Source: Lepus europaeus | Lineage: Eukaryota > Chordata > Mammalia > Lagomorpha > Leporidae | Length of the DNA stretch: 64,000 nucleotides | Reading direction: 5' to 3' | Assembly (NCBI RefSeq): GCF_033115175.1 | Contig: NC_084838.1 | Location: forward strand, 59,240,468-59,304,467 | Shown here: positions 48,359-59,245 of the stretch, in pieces | How positions within the stretch are numbered: position 1 is the first letter of the stretch | Layout: each line of letters starts with the position of its first letter | Notes under the pieces: generated by a model | Told to the model about the DNA's origin: nothing | What the model saw: only the letters and a program-made list of their open reading frames with translations | The model's database searches: none | Made by a program: the position numbers and the translations under genes

Positions 48359-49079
48359 AGAAGTAAGAAGAGGTAGAAGGAAGGGGAGGTAGAAAAGATC
48401 TGGAGAAGAATCTATCAAAAAAGAAGGTGAAGAGCCAAGATCATGTCGTTTTTGTGGAAACTGGAATAAGAGCTTCAAGAAGAATTAGTCCATAGTTTAG
48501 TGCCACACAGGAAATCAAGGATAAGAACAGATGTGATTAGGTGAGATTTATTTAGAAAAGATGACCTTTATCAGAGAATGGAAGCTAATGTTTCTGGAGT
48601 GACTTTCCTGGATATGCCCATTATTTCCACATTCTTACATAATCTACCCATGGCCCTCTCAGTCCCTTTCCTAGTGCACCTGCTGAGCAGGTATCCAGCC
48701 ATAGATCTTTCTCTCTGGATTCAGATAATTGCAGGGAAATGGAGAACTAACATTGAAAAGTCCCAAGCTAAGCTCTTTCAGGTTTTAAACTAGGAAACTC
48801 TGTGAGTCAGCACAACAGTGTTCATACCTGTGACATGTGCATATGGAACTGAGAGAGCCAGTCAGTATTAAAAGAGGAGAGGAAGCAAGAGCAAAGAGCA
48901 ACAGAGATGAGGCAGCCCCAGAAACATAGGAGAAGGAACCACCTTGCAGGAAAGAGACGCTTTACTTCTCCTGGAAGCTGCACTGCACTCCTAGGCCTGG
49001 GTTTCCACGAGTGAGTCCTCTTTTTTTCCAATAATTTCTGAGCGGGATTTAGTGCCACGTAATCAAATTACCCCCATCT
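48359..49079. other. No gene or clear repeat
   Basis: Unique-looking, purine-rich at the start. Confidence 0.5.
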
Positions 49080-49270
49080 GACACAGTGACTACTGTGTGT
49101 CATTAGCTACATGCTAAACACTCTCTCACATATGCTCACAGGAGCCCAGCAAAGAAGGTATCATTATCTCCCTTCTCCCTGAGAGGAATCTGAGTTCATG
49201 AGGTTAAATAACTTGCCTAAGGTCACACAGCTGGTGAAGGAATTCAGTTCTAAATTCTCATACCACTACC
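49080..49270 (+). mobile_element. MIR element
   Basis: Nearly textbook MIR order: 'gctaaacactctctcacatatgctcacagg', 'ggtatcattatctcccttctccctgagagg', 'gaggttaaataacttgcctaagg' and 'tcacacagctggtg'. Confidence 0.87.
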
Positions 49271-49984
49271 CCGGGCCATAAATGTGGAACAAGCTCAATT
49301 ACGGCTGATTGACAGGAAGTCCTCAGAAGTGCATGAGGCTGTGTCTGTGCTAGGATTTCTTCCTTTCCATGAAGGTACAAACTTAACGCCTTAATTGGTA
49401 TCACTCACACATTAGCATCCGGTATGCTACGGAAGAGAGGAAGTGTGTCCGAGGCAGCCAGAATCTTCTTAAAGGAACTTTGCATTCTCCCAGTCTCTGC
49501 AATAAACTACAACTGCAATATGAACTTTATCAGAAGTTCTTAGAGACTCTAACAGAAGTGTAGGCCTTTCAGTTATTAAAAGAATTGAAAGCTTTTTATT
49601 GTTCATGAAAAAGACAAACTCCTCCCTTTCAAATTATTCTACTTTATAGTACAATTCCTTCTGGCTGGGAGGAGAACTTCAGACACTTTTTCAAATAACC
49701 CCAGCCATTTAATCTGTACCTTTAGGGAGTCATGCTGAGAGTATATGGAAAAGAGACAGACGGAGTCAGAAAAGGAGGGTGGGGGAGGGAGGGGGTAGGG
49801 AGAAGAAAAGGTAAGACATTGTTTCTGAAGTAGTAAGAATTGCCCAGCCTTCCTGTCCTACTTTAAAATGAGCTGGCTATTTCTACCTACTTGTCTACCC
49901 CAGGCAGATCTTTCCACTCATTTGTCATCCCCATCATACGTAAGTCAGGACTGCTTACATGAGACATGCCCATTGCAAAAGATG
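49271..49984. other. No gene; G-rich tract
   Basis: At 49774-49800 a tract of G-runs (ggagggtgggggagggaggg) could form a quadruplex. Otherwise unique-looking. Confidence 0.55.
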
Positions 49985-50315
49985 TTGTCTTAGTCACCAC
50001 AGACTTTGGTAACAAAATGCCACAGATTTATTTCTCACAGTTCTGGAAGCTGGGAAGTCCAAAATCTGGATTCCAGCTAATTCCATTCCTGATGAGAGCT
50101 CCTTCATGGATTGCAGCCGGCCACCTCCTCACTGTGTCCTCACATGGCAAGGACAGCATTCTCTTTCCCTCTCCTTAGAAAGCTATTAACCCCATCATGT
50201 GGGTTTGCCCTCAGAACCCATCTAATCTTATTTATCTCCCAAATGGCCCACCTTCTAAATATTATCACACTTCAGCACAAGAATTTGAGGGGAACAAAAT
50301 TTGGACCATAGCAGA
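49985..50315 (-). mobile_element. MLT1-type MaLR LTR, antisense
   Basis: 'gtcttagtcaccacag', 'atttctcacagttctggaagctgggaagtcc', 'tcctcactgtgtcctcacatggc' and 'gaggggaacaaaatttggaccatagca' are the reverse complement of MLT1-like LTR landmarks in order. Confidence 0.78.
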
Positions 50316-50884
50316 TGCTTTGAACTAGTTTTTTACAACTTTTAAAAAATATATCAGCAACACTCAAGAATATCAGTCATGACATTATAACTGGATGTAT
50401 GCCAAAGTAGAATGGAAAACCTCAGACAAATGTCAGAGATCTTCATGGTTGGAAAGGATTGGAGAAAAGACTTGCAGATGGCTTTAGGCCACGAGAGATG
50501 GTGTTTAAGGAAACAACCTTTAGCGGGCTCCCTGGAGACAGAATCCATATTGGAAAGCCTGATCATGGTGGAGGGATGGTAAGAGGGGGAGGTCTCATAC
50601 ATAAACACTATGCCAGGAATGGAATCTACATGCTGAGAGTGCCAGGAGGGAGGGGCCACATGCTGAGGTGACAGCTGGGAGTAGGCAAAAATCAAGGACA
50701 TTGACTTGAGACCAGCTTAAGACCTGATTCTGGAACCTCTGAAATCCTGAGAATAGTATGGATTATCAAAGCTTACTCTTACATGAATTCACTTTTGGAG
50801 GTTGACTGTTCTTATTTATGGAAAACTACATCAATAAAATCTCTGGTTTTATGAAGGTAAAGTAATTTCCAATAAACATTAGCA
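50316..50884. other. No gene or clear repeat
   Basis: Unique-looking; the 115-codon minus frame has no similarity I recognise. Confidence 0.5.
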
Positions 50885-52247
50885 ATTGGTGCCTACATCA
50901 AGAAATTGGAAAGACACCAAATAAATGAGCTTTCAATGCATCTCAAGGATCTAGAAAAACAACAGCAAATCAAACACAAAACTAGGAGAAAAGGAATAAT
51001 TAAAATTAGAGAAGAAATAAACAAAATTGAAACAAAAATACAGAAGATCAGTAAAATGAAAGAGCTGATTTTTTGAAAAAATAAGCAAAATTGACACATC
51101 ATTGGCCCAAATAACCAAAAAAAAAAAAAAACCCAAGAAACAAAAATAGAGAGAAGACACAAATCAATATAATTAGAGATGAAAAAGGAAATATAACAAC
51201 AGATACCACAGAAACATAAAGAATTATCAGGAATTACTACAAAGAGCTTTATACCAACAAACTGGGAATCTAGAAGAAATGGATAGATTCCTGGACACAT
51301 ACAACCTACCTAAATTGAATCATGAAGACATAAAAAAACCAAAACAGGCCAATAACCAAGACAGAAACTGAATTGGAAGTAAAGACCCTACCAACAAGGA
51401 AAAGCGTAGGACCAGATGGCTTTACTGTTGAATTCTACCAGACATTTAAAGAAGAACTAACTCCAACTCTTCTCAAGCTATTCAAAACAATTGAAAGGGA
51501 GGGAATCCTCCAAAACTCCTTCTATGAAGCCAGCATAACCTTAATTCCTAAACCTGAAAAATATACAACAGAGAAAGAAAAATACAAACCAATTTCCCTA
51601 ACGAACACATAAACAAAAATTCTCAACAAAATACTAGCCAATCAAATCCAACAACACATCAGAAAGATCATTCACCAGGACCAAGTGGGGTTTATCCCTG
51701 GTATGCAGGGATGGTTTAACATTTGTAAATCAATCAATTTGAAACATCACAAACTGAAGAATATAAGCCCTATGATTATCTCAATAGATGCAGAGAAAGC
51801 ATTTGATAAAATACAACATCCTTTCATAATGAAAACCTTAAGCAAACTGGGTAGAGAAGGAACATTCCTAAACACAAGGCAAATTATGACAAACACTCAG
51901 CTAGCTTCATATTGAATGGGAAAAAGTTGGAAGTATTCCCGGTAAGATCCAGAACCAGACAAGGATGTCCACTTTCATGATTGCTACTCAATATAGTCCT
52001 GGAAGTTTTAGCCAGAACCCTTACACAAGAAAAAGAAATCAAAGGGATGCATATTGGGAAGGAGGAAGTCAAACTCTCCCTAATTGCAGATGACATAATT
52101 CTATATATAGGGGATCCAAAAGAGTTCACTAAAAGACTATTGGAACTTATAAATGAGTTTGGTAAAGTGGGCAGGATATAAAATCAACACACAAAAATCA
52201 ATAGCATTTGTATACACAGACAATGCCATGGCTGAGAAAGAACTTCT
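50885..52247 (+). mobile_element. Older LINE-1 ORF2, left part
   Basis: Translation in broken frames follows L1 ORF2p from the region before the reverse transcriptase into it. Recognisable motifs include [14 protein letters not shown] (about 51400), [13 protein letters not shown] (about 51680), [15 protein letters not shown] (about 51780) and the catalytic block [12 protein letters not shown] (about 52080-52115; the usual F of FADD is I here). Multiple stops and frameshifts make it a pseudogene. The element is 5'-truncated near 50885 and is split at 52247 by a composite insertion. Confidence 0.93.
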
Positions 52248-52516
52248 TCTTCTTTTTTTTTTTTTTTTTTTTTTTTTGACAGGCAGAGTGGACAGTGAGA
52301 GAGAGAGAGACAGAGAGAAAGGTCTTCCTTTTGCCGTTGGTTCACCCTCCAATGGCCGCTGCGGCTGGCGCGCTGCAGCCGGCGCACCACGCTGATCCAA
52401 TGGCAGGAGCCAAGTGCTTCTCCTGGTCTCCCATGGGGTGCAGGACCCAAGTACTTGGGCCATCCTCCACTGCACTCCCTGGCCACAGCAGAGAGCTGGC
52501 CTGGAAGAGGGGCAAC
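52248..52516 (-). mobile_element. CSINE, antisense and 5'-truncated, part of composite insertion
   Basis: It begins with an oligo(T) run (52252-52276) directly after a 13-bp TSD copy (agaaagaacttct, 52235-52247). It continues through the young-subfamily body and stops abruptly in 'gaagaggggcaac', so about the first 100 nt of the SINE, including its Pol III boxes, are missing. It abuts an L1 3' UTR with a 3-4 nt overlap (about 52513-52516) and no second TSD. Confidence 0.93.
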
Positions 52517-53523
52517 AAGTGTCTGCTAATACTAACTGATAGAATCAAAAAGGGAGAGAAAGATCCAACATGGGAAGTGAGATACACAGCAGACTCATAG
52601 AATGGCAGACGTCCTAAACAACACTCTGGCCTCAGAATCAGCCCTTAAGGCATTCGGATCTGGCTGAAGAGCCCATGAGAGTATTGTAGGCATGGAAAGC
52701 CAAGATACCATGGAAAAGAAAAAAAAAAAAAAAGAAGAAGAAGACCTAAATGAAAGATCTCTGTGAGTGAGATCCCAGTGGAAAGAACAGGGCCATCAAA
52801 GAAGGAGGTACCTTTCTCTGAAGGGAGGAGAGAACTTCCACTTCGACTGTGACCCTATCGGAATAAGATCAAAGTCAGCGAACCCTAAAGGCTTCCATAG
52901 CCCTGGCAACTCATGACTAGAGCCTAGGGAGATTACTGACGCCATGAACAAGAGTGTCAAATTGTTAAGTCAGCAACAGGAGTCACTGTGTACTTACATC
53001 CCATGTGGGATCTGTCCTTAATGTGTTGTCCAATGTGAAGTGATGCTATAACTAGTACTGAAACAGTATTTTTACACTTTGTGTTTCTGTGTTGGTACAA
53101 ACTGATGAGACCTTTACTAATTATATACTGAATCGATCTGTATATAAAGATAATTGGAAATGAAAAAAAAACCTGGTGTTAATTGGAAATGGCATAGAAA
53201 ATTAATTTTTTAAAAAAATATTATGTAGGATCTCTGTCTTTAATGTGCTGTGCACTCTTATTTAATGCTATAACTAGTACTCCAACAGTATTTTTTTTTC
53301 ACTTTGTGTTGCTTTATGGGGGCAAACTGTTGAAATCGTTACCTAATATATACTAAACTGATCTGTATATAAAGAGAATTGAAAATGAATCATGATGTGA
53401 TTGGAAGGGGAGAGGGAGCAGGAAAGGGGAGGGTTGTGGGTGGGAGGGGGAAGCCATTGTAACCCATAAGCTGTACTTTGGAAATTTATATTCATTAAAT
53501 AAAAGTTTAATAAAAAAAAAGAA
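52514..53523 (+). mobile_element. LINE-1 3' UTR, sense, part of composite insertion
   Basis: About 1 kb matches the 3' UTR of the L1 at 7407-10057 (from about 9005 onward) at high similarity, including the GAA tract, the duplicated unit and the G-rich tract. It ends in an A-rich tail directly before the second TSD copy (53524-53536). It contains no ORF2 sequence. Together with the adjoining antisense SINE it forms one insertion within the older L1. Confidence 0.93.
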
Positions 53524-53536
53524 AGAAAGAACTTCT

Positions 53537-55385
53537 AAGGTCAATCCCATCACAATAGCTACAAATACCTTGAAGTAAATTTAAACAAGGACATCAAAGA
53601 TCTCTATAATGAAAATTATAAAACATTAAAGAAAGAAATAGAAGACACAAAAAAAGGGAAAATCTTCCATGTTCATGAATTAGAAGAATCAATATCATCA
53701 AAATGGCCATACTACCAAAAGCAGTTTACAGAATCAATGCATTACCAATCAAAATAACAAGAACATTCTTCTGAGATATAGAAAAAAATGATGCTGAAAT
53801 TCATATGGAAACACAGGAGACCCCAAATAGCTAAAGAAATCTACAACAAAAAACAAAGCTGGAGACATTACAATAACTGGTTTCAACACATACTGCAGGG
53901 CACTTATAATCAAAACAGCCTGATACTGGCACAAAAACACATAGATAGATCAATGGAACAGAATAGAAACTTGAGAAATTAACTCACACATCTACAAACA
54001 ACTTATCTTTGAAAAAGGTGCTAAGATCAATCACTGGTATAAGGACAGTCTCTTCAAAAAATTGTATGGGAAAAACTGGATCTTCACATGCAGAAGTATG
54101 AAGCAAGACCCCTACCTTACACCTTACACAAAAATCTATGCAAAATGGATCAAAGACAAAAATCTATGATGTGATATCATCAAATTATTAGAGAACATTG
54201 GGGAAATCCTACAAGACACTGGCATAGGCAAAGACTTCTTGGGAAAGACCCTACAGGCACAGGCAATTAAAACCAAAACTGACAAATGTGGTTACATCAG
54301 ATTGAGAAGCTTCTTTACTGCAAAAGAAACACTCACCAAAATGAAGAGGCAACTGACAGAATAGGAGAAATTCTTTGCAAACCATGCAACTGATAAAAGA
54401 TTAGTATCCAGAATATATAAAGAGCTCAAGAAACTCATTAATAAAGCAAACAACCCAGCTAAGAAGTGGCAAAAGACTTAAACAGGCATTTCTCAAAAAA
54501 GGAAATCCAAATGGCCAACAGACACATAAAAAAAATGCTCAGGATCAGTAGCCATCAGGGAAATGCAAATCAAAGCCACATAGATCTCACCTCACTCTCA
54601 TCAGAATGGCTTTCACACAGAAATCAATAAACTACAAATGCTGGTGAGGATATAGGGAAAGCAGTACCCTAATTCAATGTTGGTGGGAATGTAAACTGGT
54701 AAAGCCACTATGTAAGATCATTTGGAGATACCTCAGAAATCTGAATATAGACCTATCATATTACCCAGCCATCCCACTTGGGAATTTACCCAAAGGAAAT
54801 AAAATCAGCCTATGGAAGTGTTATCTATACCTCCATGTTTATTGCAGCTCATTTCACAATAGTTAAGATATGGAATCAATCCACATGTCCCCAAACTGAA
54901 GACTGGATAAAGAAATTATGGGATATGTACACCATGGAATACTACACAAAAATGGAATTATGGAATATGTACACCATGGAATACTATAAAAAATGAAATC
55001 CTGATGTTTGCAAAAAATGGATGCAACTGGAAAACATTATACTTTGTGAAATAAGCCAGTCCCAAAAGGACAAATACCATATGCTCTCCCTGATCTGTGG
55101 TAACTAATAGACTACCTAAAAGGTAATTTATAGAAGTGAAATTGACATTTGAGATGTGATGACTTTGAACAGCCCTTGTCTCAACTGTTGAGAAATAGTT
55201 TATATTTAGTATAGGGTTAATCTTATGTGTATAAAGTTAATTGAAAATAGATCTTAGAAAAACATATGAATAAGAATAGGAGAGGGAGGAGGAAGAAGGG
55301 TGGGAGTGCGGGATGAATCACTATGTTCCTAAATTTGTATTTATGAAGTACATGAATTTTCTATACCTTAAATGAAAGGTTTCTG
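53537..55385 (+). mobile_element. Older LINE-1 ORF2 right part and 3' UTR
   Basis: The ORF2 reading resumes directly after the composite insertion and runs, with frameshifts and stops, to the ORF2 C-terminus near 55108. The 3' UTR has a GA-rich polypurine tract (about 55280-55312). A tandem duplication of about 42 bp around 54925-54990 repeats the 'tatgtacaccatggaatacta' block in frame. The 3' UTR differs from that of the younger copy at 7407, so this is an older subfamily. Confidence 0.92.
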
Positions 55386-55389
55386 GGTT

Positions 55390-55490
55390 AAAAAATGTGT
55401 ATTATGCATGACTCTCAAAATTTTTTGCACCAAAATAAACCAACTTGTATCTTTTAATTCAATTTTCCCTGATCTTGTTGAAGTACCCTC
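55390..55490 (+). mobile_element. MADE2-like mariner MITE, right part
   Basis: 'caaaattttttgcaccaaaataaac' followed by 'ttgttgaagtaccctc' is the right half of the family. The left inverted repeat is lost or fused with the preceding L1 end. Confidence 0.65.
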
Positions 55491-55499
55491 TGACATGAT

Positions 55500-55725
55500 T
55501 AATTTATATGAAATACACACATGGGCAAACCCATAGAGACAGTAAATAGATTATAGTTACTAGGAGATAGAGGAGTAGGATAATCAAAATGGTCTGGAAT
55601 TGGTGGTACTGTTTGTACCTCCTTGTGAATATAATGAAAACCATGGATTGTACATTTTAATAAGAGTGACTAGTATGTTATGTGAATTTTATCTCAATAA
55701 AACTGAAATTTTAAAAAATTAGAGA
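55500..55725 (+). mobile_element. L1M-type 3' UTR end, sense
   Basis: 'agagacagtaaatagattatagtt', 'ggtctggaattggtggtac', 'ttgtgaatataatgaaaacca' and 'gtgaattttatctcaataaaactg' match the terminal 3' UTR of ancient L1, with the final polyadenylation signal aataaa visible. Confidence 0.82.
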
Positions 55726-58189
55726 AAAGTGATACACAGTTTCCACTGATTGACTTGACATTCAGGAAAAGCTGTGCTGAACTTGCTTGGATCATTTCTT
55801 AAGGAGGATAGAGATTCTGCCTCCCCTATAGCTTGAAGAGAACAAGAGCCCTTTTAAATATGTTGAAGCTGACAATGGCACCCATGTGCCAGGACTGTTC
55901 TGGGCAGCCCTATATGTTGGGCACCAGTCACACAGACATTGAGATAAATGATGCCCTCTTAGACCCATGCACGCTCCAGTAACACAGCCCCACCGTTATC
56001 AGCCCACCTTTTAATAGTGACTGTGACGGTGAACTCTGCTTCACAGGTAGGGATCCCCCAAGGAAGTCTTCAGAGCATTTATTTAGAATATTTCTAGCCA
56101 GGTCAAAGGAAAACTGACACATACTCACCGGCAGTGCTTCTGTAGCCAGAGAAACATTTACAGCAAGTTCAATAGTCAGCTGCACATGTAGGTCACTGAA
56201 ATGAACTGTCACCTTTAAATCTCAGGTCTTAAGTGATTTGCAGGGAGTGTCTGTGTTCTAGAACTTTACATGCAGTTTACTGTGGAAGCCTCTTAGTTTT
56301 AGACCAGAAATGAACTTAGAAAAAGTAAAATTTATTTCGATTATTGTTTAAAAGAGGTGAGGAATGAGCTGTCTTATTATCCTTCTTCCCTCGCTCCCTC
56401 TTTTCCTCCCTTCCCCCCTCCCTCTCTCTCTGTCTCTCTTCTTTCTTTCATGGTTCTTTTTATGAAGCATCCAACATGAATCAATCAATTCATTCTGGAT
56501 TGCCTTTAAGTTTCTCTCCTGATAGAGCCCTAAAACAGACGGGACCTATTGAAGACAGATAGCTCACCTTATATTCTTGTCATTAGTGAATATTTATGAA
56601 TATCTGATATCTCTTAGCCTGTCAGATGAGTCTTCTTCCAATCTAAATAAGACTTTTCCTTAAGCGTAGTTTCCTATAGCTGCTTCGCTGAGAGGACTCT
56701 GTCAACAATCAGCACTTCACTGGCGTTAACATGCAATAAAAGACAATGAAGCATGACTCAATTAAACCACAAAAAACTGTCTGTAGATAGCATTAACCCA
56801 GTAGTTCTCAAAGCTGTATGTGGAGCCCTTGCTGCATGACGAACACTAGGGTCAGTGCTTTGAAAACCTACACCTATGCATCTAACACACCCACACACAA
56901 GATGATTGAAAAGAGAGCAAAGAGCTAAACTCCATTTTGATTTACTTCCTTCCAGTACTGTATCTAGAGAATTTTACAACTTACAGTAAGCAATATCAAT
57001 TGGGTATCAGTTCTACCAAGATCAAGAACAAATTTTCCTATCACAATGTCAACAGAAATGTAATTTGCACAGCACATACAGTCTGGGCCCCTTTAGACTC
57101 AGATCTGTTCACAACAACTAACAAGTTTTATGTAAGGTGGTTCAAGAGAAATATATAAGCACCCTCACAGTGAACTCACAGGGCATCTGATACCTGAATA
57201 TGCCAACCACCACACTCTATGGCCAGGAAAGAGTGTAACTGCTAAGGTTCAAGAGAAATGATGGAGCTCTTCCACCAAGGTGTACATTGACACATCAATG
57301 TGGCACTCACCTAGGAGGACTGACTGCGCTCCTCAAAGAACCAGGGGCTTTTCTTTTCTCATCCTCTTCCTCTTTTTTTCTTTCTATTTCTGTCTCTTTC
57401 TCTCTCTCTTATTCTCAGGGACAAGGAGAGCTATACTTAAAATACAAAACATTCTAGGTTTAAATCTTCTATGTTTTAGGTTTAGTTCCATTGAACACTT
57501 TATTACGCTAGTTAAAGTTGCTTTCGTTTCAGACAAGATGGATTCAAATATTATACAAGAAAAGTCTAAGATTTCATTATTGGATAAAATTATTAAAATT
57601 CTCTAACTTCAGCTGTAACAAAAGGCATGAATAAATAACCAGGTACAGATCAAACTCATAGGTAAATAGTAACTGAAATGGCCCTGGCAGATTTAAAATA
57701 CAATTTCTAAATTCTAAACGATTATTTTAATCTATAATTAACATGAAGTCTCTCAAAAATTGGATTTTCTTTGAAATAAAGCAATAAAATATGCCACAAA
57801 ATGGAATCAAATAAAAACAATTGTTCAAAGTATATTTTTAAGATAAATTTAATACATTCAAAGCATGACACCTTTTAAAAACTGTAGAAATTAAAATGTA
57901 TATAAAAATCACAGGCTAATTGAAAGTTACCTCACAGTGAACTCACAGGGCATCTGATACCTGAATATGATGGCAACAAAGTGTGACTATATGATAACCC
58001 AATGCAAATCATCATTATTTACAACATTCAGAAGTCAGAAGCATTAAATTAAGAATCTTGAAAAATTTGGAAATTTAAGCTGTGAAGACAACTGATGAGG
58101 ATAATTTATAAGGAGCAGCAGTTCCGTTTTCTAATATTAAAAGATTAGTGTATTTGTCAACAACAACAAACAAGCTAAACGTTTACTGG
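55726..58189. other. Repeat-poor DNA with a duplicated 40-mer
   Basis: No gene is supported. An exact 40-bp repeat occurs at 57163-57202 and 57930-57969. A MER5-like scrap ('cccagtagttctcaaagctgtatg') lies at about 56797-56880, and CT-rich low-complexity sequence at 56390-56450. The 108-codon frame at 57280-57606 has no recognisable domain. Confidence 0.55.
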
Positions 58190-58595
58190 TTGTATTAGCT
58201 TTCAATGGCTGCTGTAACAAATTACCACAATGCTGTGGCTAAAAATAACACAAATCTCACCGTTCTGGAGCCCCTGGAAAAAAGGTCCACTTCTTCGCCC
58301 TTTTTAGCTTCTAGCAGCTGCTCGTACCCCTCAGGTCTGGCTACCCCCAGCTTCACTGCAGAACACCCCACTCCTGCTTCCATCATCACATCCCCTACCC
58401 CTCTCTGTAGCCCAACCCACCTCTGCCTTCCTCTCTTAGAAAGACACATTTTATTGCAATCAAGACACACTTAAACAGTCCAGGATAATTTTCCATGCAT
58501 GGCAAGGTATTTTTGCCAGATCAGGTAACATCCACAGATTCCAGGGAGGGGAAAGTGAGTATCTCTGGGGGCCATTATTTGGTTTACCATACTAG
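58190..58595 (-). mobile_element. MLT1-type MaLR LTR, antisense
   Basis: Both ends are recognisable: 'gtattagctttcaatggctgctgtaacaaattaccacaa' at the left and 'cagattccaggg...tctctgggggccattatttggtttacca' at the right, the reverse complement of an MLT1-like LTR. About 400 bp, with no internal region attached. Confidence 0.83.
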
Positions 58596-59019
58596 TCCAT
58601 AAAAGTACATCTGAATATCTTCATCCCAGGAGTTACACAAATAAATGCTTTCTTGACCACTTTATTCAACACATGCCATGATTGTCCATGGGAAGTAGCA
58701 GCGTGGTCAGCAGGCTCATTGCGAGCATCTTTCAGTACAGCATCCATTTCTGAGAGTAACCACCTCTCAGGTCAAGCTAGAGAAACTGGCAGCGCAGTGA
58801 GGGTGCTGGCTGCAATGAAAACTTCACTACTTTTTCTGTCTTTTCTCAATGACTTGCATATATACTATTAGTGTGCATGTTTTTTCTAATCACTGAGTAA
58901 GAAATCTGGGTTTCAAGCCATAAAACAGTTTTGAAAATTATTCCTAACTGGTAAGCAGCATTTTTTTTAAATTTTACTCTTCTTCAAAAACGTTAATTAT
59001 TTATGGAAGGCAGGCCTGG
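58596..59019. other. No gene or clear repeat
   Basis: Unique-looking DNA. Confidence 0.5.
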
Positions 59020-59245
59020 AAAAGTAGAAATAATGTAGGCACTGGAGTTACTGTTCTGGCCTTATTAATGAATTACTAGGTTATGTGTGATCTTAGGGAG
59101 CCAAATACTTAACATTTGTAACGTCAGTTATTCATGTGTTTTAAAAAATGGTGACACAAATACCTAATCTAGAGATTCATTGTTAAAACATTAGAGTTTT
59201 GCTATAATGGTTGGAGTATAATAGTTGCTCAATAAATACCACCTT
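59020..59245 (+). mobile_element. MIRb-like SINE
   Basis: The order 'gtaggcactggagttactgttctgg', 'tgatcttagggagccaaatactt', 'gtaacgtcagttattcatgtg' and 'agtataatagttgctcaataaata' matches a diverged full-length MIR. Confidence 0.7.
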
